Shown: positions 61,143 to 64,000 of the stretch, one piece after another | How positions within the stretch are numbered: the stretch's first letter is position 1 | Layout of the letters: every line of letters begins with the position of its first letter | From: Caulobacter sp. 602-1 | GTDB taxonomy: Bacteria; Pseudomonadota; Alphaproteobacteria; Caulobacterales; Caulobacteraceae | Reading direction: 5' to 3' | DNA: 64,000 bases | NCBI RefSeq assembly: GCF_003931565.1 | Contig: NZ_RRYI01000002.1 | Span: 620,001-684,000, forward strand | The notes under the pieces: generated by a model | What the model was told of the DNA's origin: nothing | What the model saw: the letters and a program-made list of their open reading frames with translations, nothing else | Databases searched by the model: none | Program-made: the position numbers and the translations under genes

Positions 61143-61906
61143 CGGATCGGCTTCAGCAGCCGGTCCCACTGCAGGTCCAGCCACGTCCAGGGCTTGAACA
61201 GCGACGCGCCCTGGCGCCACGACACCAGAACGAACTTCGCCCGGCCGACCAGGTTCTCGGCCGGCAGCAGGCCGACGCCGCCCGCCGACGGCGAAAAGCG
61301 GCTATCCAGCGAGTTGTCGCGATTGTCTCCCATCACGAAGTACTGGCCCGCCGGCACGACATATACGCCGGTGTCGTCGCCCGGCAGGCCGGGACCGCCG
61401 TCATAGGTGACGTAGGCGCGTCCGTTCGGCGTGCGCTCGCCCAGTTGAAGGACGGCGCGATCCGGCGCGTCGTGATCCTGGGTCATGCCCATGGGCGTCT
61501 GAGGAATGGCCGCGTCGTTGACAAACACCTGACCCTCGCGCACCCGGATCCGGTCGCCGGGCAGGCCGATCACGCGCTTGATCCAGGTCTGGGAGGGATC
61601 CCGCGGCAGGCGGAAGACCACCACGTCGCCGCGCTGGGCCGCGCGCCCCAGCAACCGGCCCTTGAACAGCGGCGGATTGAACGGAAGCGAAGCCCGGCTC
61701 CAACCGTAAGACGACTTGGAGACCACGATGTAGTCGCCGGTCACCAACCCGGGCTCCATCGAGGACGAGGGGATGGTGAAGGGCTGGAAGATCACGACCC
61801 GCAGGACCAGGGCGATGGCGAGCGCCAAGCCCACGGTGCGGAGGATCTCGAGCAGTTCGCGCCAGGCGTTGGCGCGAGGCGTGTCGGTAGAGGGCATGTC
61901 GATCAT
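61139..61906 (-). CDS. lepB: Signal peptidase I
   Basis: About 255 residues from ATG 61906 (MIDMPSTDTPRANAWRELLEILRTVGLALAIALVLRVVIFQPFTIPSSSMEP); ATG 61897 is an equally possible start. One N-terminal membrane helix (24-42), box B with catalytic Ser49 (IPSSSMEPGLVTGDYIVV), box D with general-base Lys110 (WIKRVIGLPGD) and box E GDNRDNSLDSR. It cleaves signal peptides of Sec- and Tat-exported proteins, many of which are encoded in this window. The usual rnc/era partners are not next to it. Upstream are two 9-bp direct repeats at 21-bp period that could be an operator. Confidence 0.94.
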   Translation of the reverse strand: MIDMPSTDTPRANAWRELLEILRTVGLALAIALVLRVVIFQPFTIPSSSMEPGLVTGDYIVVSKSSYGWSRASLPFNPPLFKGRLLGRAAQRGDVVVFRLPRDPSQTWIKRVIGLPGDRIRVREGQVFVNDAAIPQTPMGMTQDHDAPDRAVLQLGERTPNGRAYVTYDGGPGLPGDDTGVYVVPAGQYFVMGDNRDNSLDSRFSPSAGGVGLLPAENLVGRAKFVLVSWRQGASLFKPWTWLDLQWDRLLKPIR

Positions 61907-61950
61907 GCGCCGACCAGGCCCCACGTCACGCCGGAGCGCCAGGGAAGCCC

Positions 61951-61980
61951 TGTCCGGACGGCGAAAATTCGTGTCCGGAC
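61951..61980. promoter_or_regulatory. Direct repeat of TGTCCGGAC, 21-bp period, upstream of lepB
   Basis: TGTCCGGAC at 61951-61959 and again at 61972-61980. Each contains the perfect palindrome GTCCGGAC, and the centres are exactly 21 bp (two helix turns) apart, 45-74 nt before lepB. This spacing suits cooperative binding of two dimers on one face. The regulator is unknown. Confidence 0.5.
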
Positions 61981-61984
61981 AAGA

Positions 61985-62015
61985 GAAAGGGCCGGGATAC
62001 GCGCTCCCGGCCCTG
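61985..62015 (-). terminator. Rho-independent terminator of the rightmost TonB receptor
   Basis: 10-bp stem AGGGCCGGGA/TCCCGGCCCT (61988-61997 and 62005-62014) with a 7-nt loop. On the minus strand it is followed by TTCTCTTG. Confidence 0.7.
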
Positions 62016-62023
62016 CATTTATT

Positions 62024-62065
62024 CTTGTCATCCGACCCCGGCGAAGCGGAGAGCCGGATGACAAG
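62024..62065. repeat. REP-like palindromic element
   Basis: Perfect 11-bp arms CTTGTCATCCG/CGGATGACAAG enclosing CCCCGGCGAAGCGG. The sequence CTTGTCATCC...CCCCGGCGAAG is the form of a dispersed intergenic palindrome. It lies between the TonB receptor stop and its terminator. Confidence 0.65.
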
Positions 62066-62074
62066 GCTTCGGGT

Positions 62075-64000
62075 CTAGAAGCGCTTCTTGATCGTCAGAT
62101 AGGCCTGGCGCGGGGCGCCCGGCAGCAGGGTCATGGCCGTGCCGCCCGGGTCGGCCTTGGCCGGTCCGCCCGAACCCACCGTCGAGATGTAGTCCTCGTC
62201 GTTCAGGTTGGTGACGTTGGCCTGGATCTCCAGGCCGCGGAGCATCGGAGCGGCGCTGTCGCTGAAGCGATAGCCGACCGTCAGGTCCGCGACCGTATAG
62301 CTGTCGACCTTGCCGCCATCGTTCTCGAACGTGTACCAGCGCGAGCCGACATACGAGAGGCCGGCGCGGGCATAGAGGCCGCCGTTATCGTACTTCAGCT
62401 CGGCCTTGAGCAGGTTCTTGGGCGTGTAGATCACGTCCTTGCCCTTGGTCTTCATGGCCACCAGGCCGCCGGCGCCCGGGACGTCGTCGTCATACTTGGA
62501 GTCGTTGTAGCTGTAGGAGCCGTACAGAGACCACTCGTCCGTCATGCGGAACTCGCCTGCGACCTCGACACCCTTGGTCGTCACCGAGCCGACGTTCGAC
62601 AGCACGGCCGGCAGACCCAGGATCGGCGGGGCCGTTGAGGCGCTGTCCAGTCGGTTGTCGAACTTGACGTGGTAGAGGGCCGCCACGCCCTGGAAGCGGC
62701 TCGTCTTGAGGCGCAGGCCGCCCTCGAAGGTCTTCGAGGTTTCCGGCTTCAGGTTCTTGGCGACATAGTCGACGACCGTCTGGTTCTGCGAGGCGAACGG
62801 ACCGGAGGTCGCGGCCGACACGAAGGCGGCCATGTTCTCGGTGTAGCCGCCGAACACTTCGACGCCGTTGTCCAGGCTGTAGACGGCGCCGACCTGGGGC
62901 AGGAAGCTGTCCTTGCTCTCGATCTTGCCGTTCATCGCGCCGACCACGGCCTTGACCTCGTTCTCGACCTTCAGGGCCTTGAAGCCGAAGTTGACCTTGA
63001 ACGCGTCGGTCACCGACCAGACGTCCTGCACGTAGCCGGTCGTGGTCTTGGTGTTGAACTTGTACTCCCACGAGGTGGTGAACGGGTTGGACTGGAAGTC
63101 CAGCGGGTCACGCGACGGGGCCGCCAGGGTCTCGGCGTAGAAGCGGCGAGCCTGGGCGAAGTCGTTGTCCTCGTGCCAGAAGCCGGCGCTGATCCGGTGG
63201 CTGGCCAGGTCGACGACCAGGTTGCCGATCAACCCCTTGCGGTCGATGTCATACTCGGTGGTGCGGATCGACAGCGGGGCCGCCGTCGAACCCGTCGTGC
63301 CGTAGCCAGGGCTGACTGTGTAGGGCGTGTACCACAGGCCCTGGCCCTTGTTCTTGTGGCCATAGCCCGTCAGGTCGACGCGGACGTTGTCGCCGATCTT
63401 CTGCTTGAAGGTCGCGGCGAACAGGTCGTCGTCACGGATGCCGGCGCCGGCGTAGTAGGCGTCGTCCGGGGTGTCGACGCCGTAGGCGCGGTACGGGTTC
63501 ACGCCCACGCCGGTCCAGTAGCCGCCCTTCAGCAGCGGCGTGGCGCCGGCGTAGTTGGCCGGGTTGTTCAGCACCGAGGCGACGCCGACGGCCTTGGCCC
63601 AGTCGGGCTGGAAGTTGTCGAAGTCGCGGCCCAGGCGCTTGATCATGTCGAACGACATGTCCTGGTAGTCCTGCTCGCGGCGTTCGGAGTGGTCCCACCA
63701 CGCCGTCAGCGAGCCATTTTCGCCGAGCGGCAGCTCGACCTTGCCGTCGATCTGCAGCTGCTTCTGCTTGGAGCCGCCCTTCCACTTGTCGGCCTTCTGC
63801 TCGGCGACCGAGAAATAGCCCTTCAGGCCGTTCAGCGACTCGATGGCGCCGGTGTCCATGCGGCCGAACACGCGGTGCATGTTGTCCGAGCCGACCGTGG
63901 CGTTGGCCTGCAGGCCGAAGTCGTCGGTCGGGTTGCGCGAGAAGAACTGCAACGTGCCGCCGAGATTCGAGGTCGAAGCGGTCGACAGGGCGCCCGCGCC
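62075..64000 (-). CDS. TonB-dependent receptor, N-terminus beyond the window
   Basis: The frame stays open to the right edge: past the first in-frame Met (63952) it continues with NLGGTLQFFSRNP, the end of a TonB plug domain, so the start and signal peptide are off the window. At least 641 residues are visible. Barrel features include LNKNPANY-like loops, GYVQDVWSVTDAFKVNFGFKALKVENEV, LDNGVEVFGGYTENMAAFVSA and LRGLEIQANVTNLNDEDYISTVGSGGPAKADPGGTAMTLLPGAPRQAYLTIKKRF, the TonB C-terminal signature ending in Phe. The ligand is unknown. A terminator and a REP-like element lie directly downstream. Confidence 0.92.
   Translation of the reverse strand, partial: GAGALSTASTSNLGGTLQFFSRNPTDDFGLQANATVGSDNMHRVFGRMDTGAIESLNGLKGYFSVAEQKADKWKGGSKQKQLQIDGKVELPLGENGSLTAWWDHSERREQDYQDMSFDMIKRLGRDFDNFQPDWAKAVGVASVLNNPANYAGATPLLKGGYWTGVGVNPYRAYGVDTPDDAYYAGAGIRDDDLFAATFKQKIGDNVRVDLTGYGHKNKGQGLWYTPYTVSPGYGTTGSTAAPLSIRTTEYDIDRKGLIGNLVVDLASHRISAGFWHEDNDFAQARRFYAETLAAPSRDPLDFQSNPFTTSWEYKFNTKTTTGYVQDVWSVTDAFKVNFGFKALKVENEVKAVVGAMNGKIESKDSFLPQVGAVYSLDNGVEVFGGYTENMAAFVSAATSGPFASQNQTVVDYVAKNLKPETSKTFEGGLRLKTSRFQGVAALYHVKFDNRLDSASTAPPILGLPAVLSNVGSVTTKGVEVAGEFRMTDEWSLYGSYSYNDSKYDDDVPGAGGLVAMKTKGKDVIYTPKNLLKAELKYDNGGLYARAGLSYVGSRWYTFENDGGKVDSYTVADLTVGYRFSDSAAPMLRGLEIQANVTNLNDEDYISTVGSGGPAKADPGGTAMTLLPGAPRQAYLTIKKRF

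Overview
The window is GC-rich, gene-dense alphaproteobacterial chromosome, almost certainly from Caulobacter or a very close relative. The strongest evidence is a hybrid histidine kinase at 37055-39649. Its phospho-accepting His lies 233 residues from the C-terminus, as in Caulobacter PleC (His610 of 842). Supporting signs are three TonB-dependent receptors in 64 kb, a single-domain HPt protein (ShpA-like) beside one of them, promoters of the form TTGxxxx-N11-GCTAxxxx, and DUF2849/DUF934 genes in the sulfite-reductase operon. No insertion sequence, prophage, CRISPR array or rRNA was seen; one tRNA (Lys, CTT) is present. The last gene (a TonB receptor) runs off the right edge.

Layout. 59-3915: a two-gene cytosolic glycosyltransferase pair (TPR-GT41 plus a methyltransferase-like/GT-A fusion). 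3922-7054: a translationally coupled acyl-CoA operon (thiolase, acyl-CoA dehydrogenase, HTD2-type dehydratase) with a dyad in front of it. 7123-16123: an MdtABC-type heteromeric RND efflux operon with its NodT outer-membrane channel. 16334-21464: Tat-exported M24 peptidase, tRNA-Lys, HPt protein and a large TonB receptor. 21918-24134: AIM24 protein, AroQ-type chorismate mutase and a GcvA-like LysR regulator. 24321-28411: assimilatory sulfate reduction operon (SUMT, DUF2849, sulfite reductase, DUF934, APS reductase). 28412-33363: Ntn acylase, 3D-domain protein, S1/P1 nuclease, Nudix and UrcA. 33494-36935: an iron-uptake operon (siderophore receptor, PepSY protein, small membrane protein) behind a promoter whose -10 lies inside a 25-bp Fur-like dyad. 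37055-42400: pleC and pepN. 42506-47219: CPBP protease, OmpW, an unknown protein and two acyl-CoA dehydrogenases with their own dyad. 47481-51141: a tightly coupled four-gene operon of exported proteins of unknown function. 51145-55655: amidase, thioesterase and a BlaI/BlaR pair with two tandem operators. 55753-60493: small acidic protein, S9 peptidase, polysaccharide deacetylase and SGNH hydrolase. 60601-64000: a candidate small RNA, an RHH-TM-EF-hand fusion protein, signal peptidase I and the partial TonB receptor.

How it works together. Several blocks are envelope-centred: nutrient import (TonB receptors, OmpW), efflux (MdtABC), envelope hydrolases (S9, amidase, deacetylase, S1/P1), protein export (LepB) and developmental signalling (PleC, probable ShpA). 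Many operons use 1-4 nt stop/start overlaps. At several convergent junctions the stop codons abut or overlap, leaving no room for a terminator.

The best candidates for undescribed biology are the four-gene exported operon at 47481-51141, the membrane-anchored RHH-EF-hand protein with the candidate sRNA and LacI-like operators beside it, the BlaR1 homologue whose beta-lactam sensor is replaced by a proline-rich stalk and long coiled coil, and the OGT-like/MTase-GT fusion pair. Functions come from reading translated sequence by eye; no database search was run.
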